Origin: Micromonospora pattaloongensis
GTDB lineage: Bacteria; Actinomycetota; Actinomycetes; Mycobacteriales; Micromonosporaceae
Assembly: GCF_900107255.1 (NCBI RefSeq)
Contig: NZ_FNPH01000012.1
Coordinates: forward strand, 1 to 64,000
DNA length: 64,000 nucleotides
Direction of reading: 5' to 3'
Positions 28,581 through 36,707 of the stretch are shown here, in pieces. The notes under the pieces are model-generated. The model was not told where the DNA came from. It ran no database searches and saw nothing but the letters and a program-made list of their open reading frames with translations. The number at the start of each line of letters is the position of its first letter. Position 1 is the first letter of the stretch. Made by a program: the position numbers and the translations under genes.

Positions 28581-30278
28581 TCAGCGGAGGAATTCGTCGA
28601 AGACGGCGGCGGTCCGCCGCCCGTCATGGTGCTCCCGCACGTACGCGACGCCCTCGGCGCCGAGCCGCGCGCCCGCGGCGCGGTCGTCGAGCAGCGTCTC
28701 GATCGCCTTCACCACGGTCGACGGGGTGGCGCTGACGATCGGCGGTCGGACGTCGACGCGGCGGTGCACGTCCTCGTCCAGGTAGCTGATGACCGCCTTA
28801 CCGGCCGCCATGCCCTCGCAGGCGAAGGTGCAGTAGCTGCCCATCACCAGCTGGTCGATGACGACGTCGGCGTCCTTGACCAGCGCCTGCATCTCGCTCC
28901 AGGGCAGGCCCTCGATCAGGCGGAACTCGATGATCTTGCGGTCGTGCAGGTCCTGGAGGTCGGAGAGGATGCGATCGGTCCCCTTCGTCCACCGGGTCGA
29001 CGGCGCGTGCAGCACCAGCGGCCGGGTCCGTTCCAGGATCGGACGGTCGCAGGCCCAGGCGTCGACGTCGAGCACCAGCGGCGCCCACGTCGCCCACGGC
29101 ACGTCGTCCAGCAGGTCCGGGGTGGTCACGAAGAGCGGGAGTCCGCTCTCCTCGGCGGTGCGGCGGTTCTTCTCGGTCACCTCGGTGAGCCGCGCGACCA
29201 GCTCCTCCGGCGCGTCGCGGAAGCCCGACTCGGCGTGCCGCTCCAGGTGCCGGCCCGGATGCCGGATCTCGCTGCCGTGCGCGAGCAGCGCCAGCTTGAT
29301 CCCGGCGCGCCGCAGCGCGGGCAGGTCGGCCGAGATGTCGTCGCCGTTGAGCCGGCCCAGGATCGGCCGGAACGCGTCGACGATGAGGTGCGTGTAGCCG
29401 CCCAACACCCGCCGGATCTGTTCCAGCTGCACGTCGAGGCGGTGTTCGTGCGGGAAGTGGATGTAGACGTCCGCCGGGTGCGGGAACGCGGCCGGCGGCT
29501 TCGCCACCACCAGCTCGGCCGAGACGTCGGGGCGCGCCGCGCTGATGGCGCGGGTGAACGCGGTCAGCACGCCGGCGAAGTTCGCGGTGCCGAGACCGAG
29601 CCGGACCGGCCCGGCGCCGAGCGGCGGCCACGGGACGGCCGGCGCCTCCGGCTCGGCCGCCACGCGAGCGGCCGGGGCGGCCCCCGGCGCGGCGGACGTG
29701 CGCTTCTGGGCGCGCTGCACGGCGTTCACGAAGTTGCGCGGCGAACCCGGCGCGAAGACCTCGCCGGCGTCGTGCCGGGTGAGGTACTCGCGCACCGCCC
29801 GCGCGTTGCCCGCCACGATCGTCAGCCCCGCCGCGCGGTACTCGTCGAGAGCCGCCGGCACCAGCGGCGTCTCCGGGCCGCCCCGTTCGAACCCGAGGAC
29901 GGCCAGGTCCGCGCTGGCGAGGAAGTCCGGCGCCATCCGGCGGGGCCGGGTGACGGCGTGCACCCGGTGGGCGACGCCGACCGACTCGGCCTGGCGCAGC
30001 AACGCCCGTACCACCACCCGGTCCGCGCCGGGGCAGACCAGGGCCAGATGGAACTTGGGCAGCCGGGGCAGCGCGTCGACGACGGCGGCGATGCCCCGGT
30101 CGTCGACGATCCGCCCGGTGTAGACCATCAGCGGCACCCCGGCGGGCAGCCCGCAGGCCGCCCGGACCGAGGAGTGCGCCCGCGGCAGGGCGGCGGTGCG
30201 GCGGAGCGCCCTGCGGACCCGCAGGGGCACCCGCCGCCCGACCGCCGTGACCAGTCGCCGAGCCGGCGCCGGACTCAT
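28581..30278 (-). CDS. glycosyltransferase with an orphan GT-B half fused to a full GT-B unit
   Basis: 565 residues. Residues about 42-195 (VRAACGLPAGVPLMVYTGRI, ... FLASADLAVLGFERGGPETP ..., GNARAVREYLTRHDAGEVFA) align with only the C-terminal donor half of the two neighbouring GT4 paralogues; the matching N-terminal half is missing. A second unit (about 225-565) starts PVRLGLGTANFAGVLTAFTR and contains KLALLAHGSEIRHPGRH, VLHAPSTRWTKGTDRILSDL and DQLVMGSYCTFACEGMAAGK. ATG 30278 overlaps the upstream stop (ATGA). The architecture could be an ancestral fusion with deletion; activity probably lies in the second unit. Confidence 0.72.
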   Translation of the reverse strand: MSPAPARRLVTAVGRRVPLRVRRALRRTAALPRAHSSVRAACGLPAGVPLMVYTGRIVDDRGIAAVVDALPRLPKFHLALVCPGADRVVVRALLRQAESVGVAHRVHAVTRPRRMAPDFLASADLAVLGFERGGPETPLVPAALDEYRAAGLTIVAGNARAVREYLTRHDAGEVFAPGSPRNFVNAVQRAQKRTSAAPGAAPAARVAAEPEAPAVPWPPLGAGPVRLGLGTANFAGVLTAFTRAISAARPDVSAELVVAKPPAAFPHPADVYIHFPHEHRLDVQLEQIRRVLGGYTHLIVDAFRPILGRLNGDDISADLPALRRAGIKLALLAHGSEIRHPGRHLERHAESGFRDAPEELVARLTEVTEKNRRTAEESGLPLFVTTPDLLDDVPWATWAPLVLDVDAWACDRPILERTRPLVLHAPSTRWTKGTDRILSDLQDLHDRKIIEFRLIEGLPWSEMQALVKDADVVIDQLVMGSYCTFACEGMAAGKAVISYLDEDVHRRVDVRPPIVSATPSTVVKAIETLLDDRAAGARLGAEGVAYVREHHDGRRTAAVFDEFLR

Positions 30279-31309
30279 TGCACCGCGGGCTCGGTGTCGT
30301 TGCCGGACCGCGGGACCGGCACGGTGACGCCCACCGAGGCGGACTCCAGCAGGGCCGCGGCGACCTGGACGGTGCGCAGACCCTGGCGCAGCGTCACGAT
30401 GTCGCTCTCCTTGCCCTCCACCGCGTCCCGGAACCGCTCGTGCTCGACCAGCAGCGGCTCGCGCTTCGGAATGGCGTACCGGACCATGTCGCCCTCGGCG
30501 ACGCCGCGGAACGCGCGCAGCGCCTCCCACTCGGTGTCGATCGCGGCGTTGGCGTAGAACGTGAGGTCGGCGGTGAGGGTGTCCGCGACGAAGCAGCCGC
30601 GGTCACCGGTGATCACGGTGGACCGCTCCTTGAGCGGGCTCAGCCAGTTCACCAGGTGGTTCACCATCGTGCCGTCGGCGAGCTGGCCCACCGCCGCGAC
30701 CATGTCCTCGTGCAGCCGGCCGCTGCGCGACACCGTGCGGGCCGACACCGAGGTGTACGCCTGGCCGGTGACCCAGGCGGTGAGGTCGATGTCGTGGGTG
30801 GCGAGGTCCATCACCACGCCCACGTCGGCGATCCGGTGCGGGAACGGGCCCTGCCGCCGGGTGACCACCTGGTACACCTCGCCGAGCTCGCCGGCCTCCA
30901 GCCGGGTGCGCAGGTTCTGCAGCGCCGGGTTGTACCGCTCGATGTGGCCGACGCCGGCCACCAGGCCGCGCGCCTCGAACGCCTCGACGAGCCGCACGGC
31001 GGCGTCCACCGACTGCGCGAGCGGCTTCTCGATCAGCGCGCACACGCCGTTGGCGGCGAGCTCCATGCCGATCGGCTCGTGCAGCGCGGTGGGGCAGGCC
31101 ACGACCGCGTAGTCGATGCCGAGCGCCAGCAGGTCGGACAGCTCCGGCACCACCGGCACCCGCAGCTGGCCGGTGGGGTCACCGGCGGGGTCGACGATGC
31201 CGACCAGCTCGACCCCGTCCAGGCCGGACAGGACACGGGCGTGGTTGCGCCCCATCGCGCCGAGCCCGATCAGGCCGGCGCGCAGCTTGCGCCCCTGCAC
31301 CGCGCTCAC
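30275..31309 (-). CDS. Gfo/Idh/MocA dehydrogenase (WbpB/UDP-GlcNAc 3-dehydrogenase-like)
   Basis: 344 residues. N-terminal NAD-binding LIGLGAMGRNHARVLSGLDG, substrate loop ALIEKPLAQSVDAAVRLVE (the EKP motif), then GVGHIERYNPALQNLRTRLE and MDLATHDIDLTAWVTG, which place the usual catalytic Lys, Tyr and His/Asp. This pattern is that of enzymes oxidising C3 of UDP-GlcNAc or UDP-GlcNAcA to the 3-keto sugar, feeding a DegT aminotransferase. The GTG start overlaps the aminotransferase stop (GTGA), a tight coupling expected for an unstable keto intermediate. Confidence 0.85.
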   Translation of the reverse strand: MSAVQGRKLRAGLIGLGAMGRNHARVLSGLDGVELVGIVDPAGDPTGQLRVPVVPELSDLLALGIDYAVVACPTALHEPIGMELAANGVCALIEKPLAQSVDAAVRLVEAFEARGLVAGVGHIERYNPALQNLRTRLEAGELGEVYQVVTRRQGPFPHRIADVGVVMDLATHDIDLTAWVTGQAYTSVSARTVSRSGRLHEDMVAAVGQLADGTMVNHLVNWLSPLKERSTVITGDRGCFVADTLTADLTFYANAAIDTEWEALRAFRGVAEGDMVRYAIPKREPLLVEHERFRDAVEGKESDIVTLRQGLRTVQVAAALLESASVGVTVPVPRSGNDTEPAVQ

Positions 31310-32415
31310 CGGGCACCCCCGGCGGTGTTCGCGCCGTCGGCGATCCGCTCCAGCTCGTCGGGGCTCAGCGACGGGTGGACCGGCAGCGACAGCACCTCGG
31401 CGGCGGCCCGCTCGGTCTCCGGCAGCTCCCACGGCCCCGGCTTGCCGTCCTCGGTCAGGTACGGCTTGAGGCGGTGGATCGGGGTCGGGTAGTAGACGGC
31501 GTTGCCGATGCCCAGCTCGGTCAGCCGCTGCGAGGCGGCGTCGCGGTCGCCGGTCACCCGCACGGTGTACTGGTGGTAGACGTGCAGCGCGCCGTCGGCG
31601 ACCGGCGGCGTCACCATCCCGGTGATCCGCGAGTCCAGGACCTTCGCGTTCGCGCGGCGCTGCTCGGTCCAGCCGGCGAGCTGGGTGAGCTGAACCCGGC
31701 CGATCGCGGCGGCGACGTCGGTCATCCGCATGTTCGCGCCGACGATCTCGTTGGCGTACCGCTGCTCCATGCCCTGGTTGCGCAGCAGCCGCAGGGTCCG
31801 GGCGAGCTCCGCGTCGGCGGTGGTGATCATGCCGCCCTCGAGGGAGTGCATGTTCTTCGTCGGGTAGAAGCTGAAGCAGCCGGCCGTGCCGAAGGAGCCC
31901 ACCGGCTGGCCGTTGAGCGCCGCGCCGTGCGCCTGGGCCGCGTCCTCCACGACCGCCAGGCCGTGCCGCTCGGCGATCGCCATCAGCCGGTCCATCGCGG
32001 CGGGGTGTCCGTAGAGGTGCACCGGCATGATCGCGACGGTGCGCGGGGTGATCGCCGCCTCGACCGCGGCCGGGTCGATGCAGAAGCTGCCGGGCTCGAT
32101 GTCGACGAAGACCGGCTCGGCGCCGACGAGCCGGACGGCGTTGGCGCTGGCGGCGAAGGAGAACGACGGCACGACGATCTCGTCGCCCGGCCCGAAGCCC
32201 AACGCCATCAGGGTCAGCTGCAGAGCCGAGGTGCCGGAGTTGACGGCCACGCAGTGCCGACCGGAGACCAGCTCCGCGAACTCCGCCTCGAAGGCCGCGA
32301 CCTCCGGACCCTGCACCACCCGACCGCTGCGCAGCACCCGGACAGCCGCTTCGATCTCAGCTTCGCCGATCACTGGCCGTGCTGGCGGGATGAACTCTGC
32401 ATTGAGCCCAGACAT
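31306..32415 (-). CDS. DegT/DnrJ/EryC1/StrS sugar aminotransferase (WbpE-like)
   Basis: A 369-residue PLP enzyme. AVNSGTSALQLTLMALGFGP binds the cofactor phosphate. D158 in LAVVEDAAQAHGA contacts the PLP ring, and the Schiff-base lysine is K187 in CFSFYPTKNMHSLEGG. The C-terminal AVYYPTPIHRLKPYL closes the site. It transaminates a 3-keto UDP-sugar to the 3-amino form using glutamate. ATG 32415 has AGGAGGAA 8 nt upstream. First gene of the reverse operon, directly coupled to the C3-dehydrogenase; the N-acetyltransferase is at 14190. Confidence 0.9.
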   Translation of the reverse strand: MSGLNAEFIPPARPVIGEAEIEAAVRVLRSGRVVQGPEVAAFEAEFAELVSGRHCVAVNSGTSALQLTLMALGFGPGDEIVVPSFSFAASANAVRLVGAEPVFVDIEPGSFCIDPAAVEAAITPRTVAIMPVHLYGHPAAMDRLMAIAERHGLAVVEDAAQAHGAALNGQPVGSFGTAGCFSFYPTKNMHSLEGGMITTADAELARTLRLLRNQGMEQRYANEIVGANMRMTDVAAAIGRVQLTQLAGWTEQRRANAKVLDSRITGMVTPPVADGALHVYHQYTVRVTGDRDAASQRLTELGIGNAVYYPTPIHRLKPYLTEDGKPGPWELPETERAAAEVLSLPVHPSLSPDELERIADGANTAGGAR

Positions 32416-32501
32416 GGGAAATTCCTCCTGTCGGCGTGGCGCTCATTCGGCACGCGATGCTAACCGGTCCCGATGACGGCGGGACCGCGGTGCGGGTTGG
32501 G

Positions 32502-33176
32502 TCACGACCTATTCGAGCCGGAACCCGTGGTCGTGTCGATAGGTGCAGGTCCGGAATCCACCGGACGATGAGGCTCGGATGCTACTCCGAGCGCGGCCGC
32601 GACCGCGGCCGCCATACGGGGCAGGTCGGCCGCATCGAGCGGGGTACGCGCGATGGCGATCCGCCAGTAGAGCGGGCCGACGATCAGGTCCATCAGCGCG
32701 CCCGGGTCGGCGCCCTCCGGCAGCTCGCCGCGCTCGACCGCCCGCTCGATCAGCAGCACCCCGATGGTGTGCTGGTTGGCCTGCAGCGCCGACTGAAGCG
32801 TCTGCGCGATCTCCGGGTTGCGCGCCGCCTCGGCGAGCAGGTCCGGAATGATCTGCGAGGCCAGCGGGTGCCGCAGGGCGTGCGACATGATCATGAAAAG
32901 CATCTCGAGGTCGCCGCGGAGAGTGCCGGTGTCCGGCAGCGGCAGCCGCTGCACCGCCACCTTGGACACGACCGCCAGCACGAGCTCCAGCTTGGAACGC
33001 CAGCGCCGATAGATCGCCGTCTTGCTGACGCCGGCCCGCCGCGCGACCGCCTCGATCGACAGCCGGCCATAGCCGACCGCCGCGAGTTCGTGCATGACGG
33101 CACCGCGGATGGCCGTGGTGATGTCATCACGGAGCACCGCGGCACCCGCCGGAACTCGCCTTTTCTCGATCGTCAC
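32502..33176 (-). CDS. TetR-family regulator
   Basis: About 224 residues from GTG 33176; a TTG at 33185 would add three. The helix-turn-helix reads LSIEAVARRAGVSKTAIYRR then WRSKLELVLAVVS. The C-terminal domain (HPLASQIIPDLLAEAARNPE) is of the TetR_C family found with exporters. The gene lies between the sugar-nucleotide operon and the ABC exporter and is divergent from the exporter. A TATATT box ends 8 nt before GTG 33176, so the transcript may be leaderless. An inverted repeat at 33191-33211 overlaps that promoter and could be its own operator. Confidence 0.85.
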   Translation of the reverse strand: MTIEKRRVPAGAAVLRDDITTAIRGAVMHELAAVGYGRLSIEAVARRAGVSKTAIYRRWRSKLELVLAVVSKVAVQRLPLPDTGTLRGDLEMLFMIMSHALRHPLASQIIPDLLAEAARNPEIAQTLQSALQANQHTIGVLLIERAVERGELPEGADPGALMDLIVGPLYWRIAIARTPLDAADLPRMAAAVAAALGVASEPHRPVDSGPAPIDTTTGSGSNRS

Positions 33177-33190
33177 GCCGGACAATATAG

Positions 33191-33211
33191 CGCAACGACG
33201 GTACGGTTGCG
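33191..33211. promoter_or_regulatory. inverted repeat, candidate TetR operator
   Basis: CGCAAC and GTTGCG arms 9 nt apart, just upstream of the TATATT element of the TetR gene and about 120 bp upstream of the exporter permease gene. Confidence 0.45.
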
Positions 33212-33329
33212 TCCCGACGCTCGATGGGCTACGGTCGCTCGCAGCGACGAAGCGTTGGTTTCACCGCTCTGGCCACGCTCCCCGATGTCGCGAGCATTCT
33301 GGATGACAGAAAGATCGGAGCGTCTACCC

Positions 33330-34226
33330 ATGCCCCACACGGCGGTGGCCGACGCGGACTCAGGGCTCTCCCCGGCGCAACTGGCCGCCCGACACGGGCT
33401 CGGCGTCGCCGGCGAGAGGCCCACCCTGGCCGCGTACACCCGGCAGTTGTGGTCCTACCGGCACTTCATCGCCGCCTACGCGAACGCGAAGCTGGTCGCC
33501 GCGTTCAGCACGGCGCGCCTCGGCCAACTCTGGCAGGTGCTGACGCCGCTGACCAACGCGGCCGTCTACTACCTGATCTTCGGGGTCATCCTCAATACCA
33601 AGGGCACGATCCCGAACTTCATCGCGTACCTCTGCGTGGGTCTGTTCGTCTTCAACTTCACCCAGACGGTGGTGCTCGGCGGGGTCCAGTCGATCTCCGG
33701 CAACCTGGGTCTGATCCGGGCGCTGCACTTCCCCCGCGGCTGCCTGCCGATCGCGGTGACGCTGACCCAGTTCCAGCACCTCATCTCCGCGATGGTCGTC
33801 CTGGTGGGGATCGTGCTGGTCTCCGGCGAGCCGCTCACCTTCGAGTGGCTGCTGGTGCTGCCCGCGCTGCTGCTCCAGTCGATCTTCAACGCCGGGCTGG
33901 CGCTGGCGATGGCGCGGCTCGGGGCGAAGATGACCGACCTCAAGCAGGTGCTCCCGTTCGTCATGCGGACCTGGATGTACGGCTCGGGCGTGCTCTACAG
34001 CGTCGACAACTTCAGCAAGCACCTGCCGGAGGCGGCCGTCGTGATCGTGCACGCGAACCCGCTGCTGATCTACATCGAGCTGGTCCGGCACGCGCTGATG
34101 GAGGAAGTAATCCTGACCTCGTCGGCGTGGCAGCTCTGGCTGATGGGCACCGCCTGGGCGCTGCTCGTCGGGATCGGCGGATTTGTCTACTTCTGGCGCG
34201 GCGAACGGGAGTACGGACGTGGCTGA
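33330..34226 (+). CDS. polysaccharide ABC transporter permease (TagG/Wzm-like)
   Basis: A 298-residue ABC-2-type inner-membrane permease. A cytoplasmic N-terminus carries an amphipathic stretch (YRHFIAAYANAKLVAAF), then a TARLGQLWQVLTPL gate-helix motif. Six hydrophobic segments follow: about 77-97, 107-128, 147-170, 179-200, a GSGVLYSVD loop, and 260-285. This is the layout of permeases exporting lipid-linked teichoic acid or O-antigen. ATG 33330 has CGGAG upstream; ATG 33303 is an in-frame alternative. The ATPase gene overlaps its end by 8 nt. Confidence 0.9.
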   Translation: MPHTAVADADSGLSPAQLAARHGLGVAGERPTLAAYTRQLWSYRHFIAAYANAKLVAAFSTARLGQLWQVLTPLTNAAVYYLIFGVILNTKGTIPNFIAYLCVGLFVFNFTQTVVLGGVQSISGNLGLIRALHFPRGCLPIAVTLTQFQHLISAMVVLVGIVLVSGEPLTFEWLLVLPALLLQSIFNAGLALAMARLGAKMTDLKQVLPFVMRTWMYGSGVLYSVDNFSKHLPEAAVVIVHANPLLIYIELVRHALMEEVILTSSAWQLWLMGTAWALLVGIGGFVYFWRGEREYGRG

Positions 34227-35028
34227 GTTGGACGCACTGCAGAACGGCGGCACGGCGGTCGACACGGCCGAGCGGATCCCCACGGTCGTCGCCGACGACG
34301 TGCACCTGATCTACCGGGTGCACGGCGGCGGCACGGGGGCGGTCACCCCGGTCGCCGCGCTGAAGCGGCTGGTGAGCCGCACCCCGGCGCCGAACATCCG
34401 CGAGGTCCACGCCGTCAAGGGCGTCACCTTCACCGCGTACCGCGGCGAGGCGATCGGCCTGATCGGCAGCAACGGCTCGGGCAAGTCGACCCTGCTGCGG
34501 GCGATCGCCGGGCTGATGCCGGTCAACCGCGGCGCGATCTACACCCAGGGGCAGCCGTCGCTGCTCGGCGTGAACGCCGCGCTGCTCAACGACCTCTCCG
34601 GCGAGCGGAACGTGGCGCTCGGCTGCCTCGCGATGGGGATGACCCCCGAAGACGTGCGCAAGGTGACCCCCGAGATCATCGAATTCTCGGGCATCAACGA
34701 GCGCGGCGACTTCAGCTCGCTGCCGATGCGCACCTACTCCTCCGGCATGGCGGCCCGGCTGCGCTTCGCGATCGCCGCCGCCAAGAAGCACGACGTGCTG
34801 CTGATCGACGAGGCGCTCGCCACCGGCGACGCGCGCTTCCGCCGGCGCAGCGAGCAGCGGGTCCGCGAGCTGCGCGCCTCGGCCGGCACGGTCTTCCTGG
34901 TCAGCCACTCGATCAGCTCGATCCGCGACACCTGCGAACGGACGATCTGGCTGGAGTCCGGGGTGATCCGCGCCGATGGCCCGACCCGGGACGTCGTCGC
35001 CGAGTACGAGGGATACATGCGCAAGTAG
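34219..35028 (+). CDS. polysaccharide ABC transporter ATPase (TagH/Wzt-like)
   Basis: 269 residues. Walker A IGLIGSNGSGKSTLLRAIAG, a signature reading TYSSGMAARLRFAIAAAKKH (SSGM replaces LSGGQ, as is normal in this subfamily), Walker B VLLIDEALATGD, and the H-loop in FLVSHSISS. An N-terminal extension with the HAVKGVTFTAYRGEA strand is typical. It lacks the long carbohydrate-binding C-terminal domain of some Wzt proteins. GTG start overlapping the permease end, with GGGAG upstream. It forms the exporter with that permease and is followed by a hairpin. Confidence 0.92.
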   Translation: MAELDALQNGGTAVDTAERIPTVVADDVHLIYRVHGGGTGAVTPVAALKRLVSRTPAPNIREVHAVKGVTFTAYRGEAIGLIGSNGSGKSTLLRAIAGLMPVNRGAIYTQGQPSLLGVNAALLNDLSGERNVALGCLAMGMTPEDVRKVTPEIIEFSGINERGDFSSLPMRTYSSGMAARLRFAIAAAKKHDVLLIDEALATGDARFRRRSEQRVRELRASAGTVFLVSHSISSIRDTCERTIWLESGVIRADGPTRDVVAEYEGYMRK

Positions 35029-35046
35029 CAGCGCCACCGGCGTGAC

Positions 35047-35074
35047 CCGCCCCCTGCCCGCCGGCAGGGGGCGG
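35047..35074 (+). terminator. hairpin after ABC exporter genes
   Basis: A 12-bp perfect stem (CCGCCCCCTGCC) with loop CGCC, 19 nt after the ATPase stop. Confidence 0.75.
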
Positions 35075-35168
35075 CTCGCGTCCGCCAGCGCTATCGTCTT
35101 CACCGACGCAGGCTCGTTCCGAAGAGATGGCGCTCACCGTCCGCGACGTGTTCCAGTGAGGATCGGTA

Positions 35169-36707
35169 ATGACGCAGGACCTGACCACGGATACCGAGAC
35201 GCGGCCCGCCGGGGCCGCCCCGTGGCGGCCCAACCGGACGGTGGCGGTCGTGCTCGCTGGCGGCACCGGATCCCGCGTCGGGCTGGGCATCCCCAAGCAG
35301 CTGTTGAAGATCGCCGGTAAGCCGATCATCGAGCACACCATCGCGGTCTTCGAGGCCGCCCCCGAGATCGACGAGATCATCGTGCTGATGGCGCCCGGCT
35401 ACGTCGACGACGCGCGCCGGATCGTCGACGCGGCCGGTTTCCGGAAGGTGACCCGCGTCATCTCCGGCGGCGACACCCGCAACGCCACCACCCGACTCGC
35501 GCTCGACGCGATCGGGCCGGACGACTGCAACGTCCTCTTCCACGACGCGGTCCGGCCGCTGCTCAGCCCCCGCATCGTCCGCGAGTGCGTCAACGCGCTG
35601 TGGACGTACGAGGCGGTGGACGTCGCGATCCCCTCCGCGGACACGATCATCCAGGTCGACGCCGACGACTGCATCAGCGACATCCCGGTCCGCGCCCACC
35701 TGCGCCGCGGCCAGACGCCGCAGGCGTTCCGCTCCGGGACCATCCGCGAGGCGTACCGGCTGGCCGCCGACGACCCCGAGTTCAACGCGACCGACGACTG
35801 CGGCGTCGTGCTGCGCTACCTCCCGCACGTGCCGATCAAGGTCATCCCGGGCGCCGACGAGAACATCAAGGTCACGCATCCGGTCGACGTCCACCTCGCG
35901 GACAAGCTCTTCCAGCTCGCCGCGCAGAACCCACGGCCGCTGGACGACCGCGCCTACACCGAGGAGCTCCGCGGCCGCACGATCGTGATCTTCGGCGGCA
36001 GCTACGGCATCGGACACCACCTCGCCGAGCTCGCCCGCGGCTTCGGGGCGCGGGTCTTCGCGTTCAGCCGTTCGGGCACCGGGACGCACGTCGAGCGGGC
36101 CGAGGACGTCGAGACCGCGCTGAAGACGGCGTTCGAGGCCACCGGCCGGATCGACCACGTCGTGGTGACCGCGGGCGTCCTGCGGATCGGCGCGCTCGCC
36201 GACATGGACGACCCGACCATCGAGCAGATGCTGCAGGTCAACTTCGTGGCACCGGTCACCATCGCCCGCCGGGCCCTGCCCTACCTGCGACAGACCGGCG
36301 GCCAACTACTGCTCTACACCTCCAGCTCGTACACCCGCGGCCGCGCCCGCTACGCGCTCTACTCCGCGACGAAGGCGGCGCTGGTGAACCTGACCCAGGC
36401 CCTGGCCGACGAATGGTCCGAATTCGGGGTCCGGGTGAACTGCGTCAACCCCGAGCGGACGGCGACGCCGATGCGGACCCGGGCGTTCGGCGAGGAGCCC
36501 GAGCACACGCTGCTCGCCGCGTCGACCGTGGCGCGGGCGTCGCTGGACGTCCTGCTCTCCAGCCTGACGGGCCAGGTGATCGACGTACGCCGGTCGCCCG
36601 GTGAGCCGGTCGCGGTGCCGGACGAGGCGGCGCCGGCCCGGGTCGGCGCCCAGCCGCCGCTGGCCCCGCTGGCGGCGAACGGGAACGGGGCGCCCGATGC
36701 GTGGTGA
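35169..36707 (+). CDS. bifunctional CDP-ribitol synthase (cytidylyltransferase-SDR fusion, Bcs1/TarIJ-like)
   Basis: 512 residues. Residues 24-250 are an IspD/TarI cytidylyltransferase: VVLAGGTGSRVGLGIPKQLL, with HDAVRP at 125-130, then DCGVV. Residues 270-480 are a short-chain dehydrogenase with IFGGSYGIGHHLAELARGFG, serines 385-387, and YSATK (Y398, K402), then VNPERTATPM. The same fusion occurs in Haemophilus Bcs1, which reduces ribulose 5-phosphate to ribitol 5-phosphate and makes CDP-ribitol. GAGG lies upstream of the ATG at 35169. The next gene, a polyol-phosphate polymerase, overlaps by 11 nt and would use the product. Confidence 0.88.
   Translation: MTQDLTTDTETRPAGAAPWRPNRTVAVVLAGGTGSRVGLGIPKQLLKIAGKPIIEHTIAVFEAAPEIDEIIVLMAPGYVDDARRIVDAAGFRKVTRVISGGDTRNATTRLALDAIGPDDCNVLFHDAVRPLLSPRIVRECVNALWTYEAVDVAIPSADTIIQVDADDCISDIPVRAHLRRGQTPQAFRSGTIREAYRLAADDPEFNATDDCGVVLRYLPHVPIKVIPGADENIKVTHPVDVHLADKLFQLAAQNPRPLDDRAYTEELRGRTIVIFGGSYGIGHHLAELARGFGARVFAFSRSGTGTHVERAEDVETALKTAFEATGRIDHVVVTAGVLRIGALADMDDPTIEQMLQVNFVAPVTIARRALPYLRQTGGQLLLYTSSSYTRGRARYALYSATKAALVNLTQALADEWSEFGVRVNCVNPERTATPMRTRAFGEEPEHTLLAASTVARASLDVLLSSLTGQVIDVRRSPGEPVAVPDEAAPARVGAQPPLAPLAANGNGAPDAW

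Noticed and set aside
27678-30557. 959-codon open frame on the plus strand
   Set aside because: It lies opposite three well-supported reverse genes with clear domains; the composition (His/Arg/Gln-rich) is that of an antisense shadow in a GC-rich genome.
32436-33330. Upstream extension of the ABC permease frame to 32436
   Set aside because: The extension is antisense to the TetR gene and lacks permease similarity; starts at 33330 or 33303 are far better.
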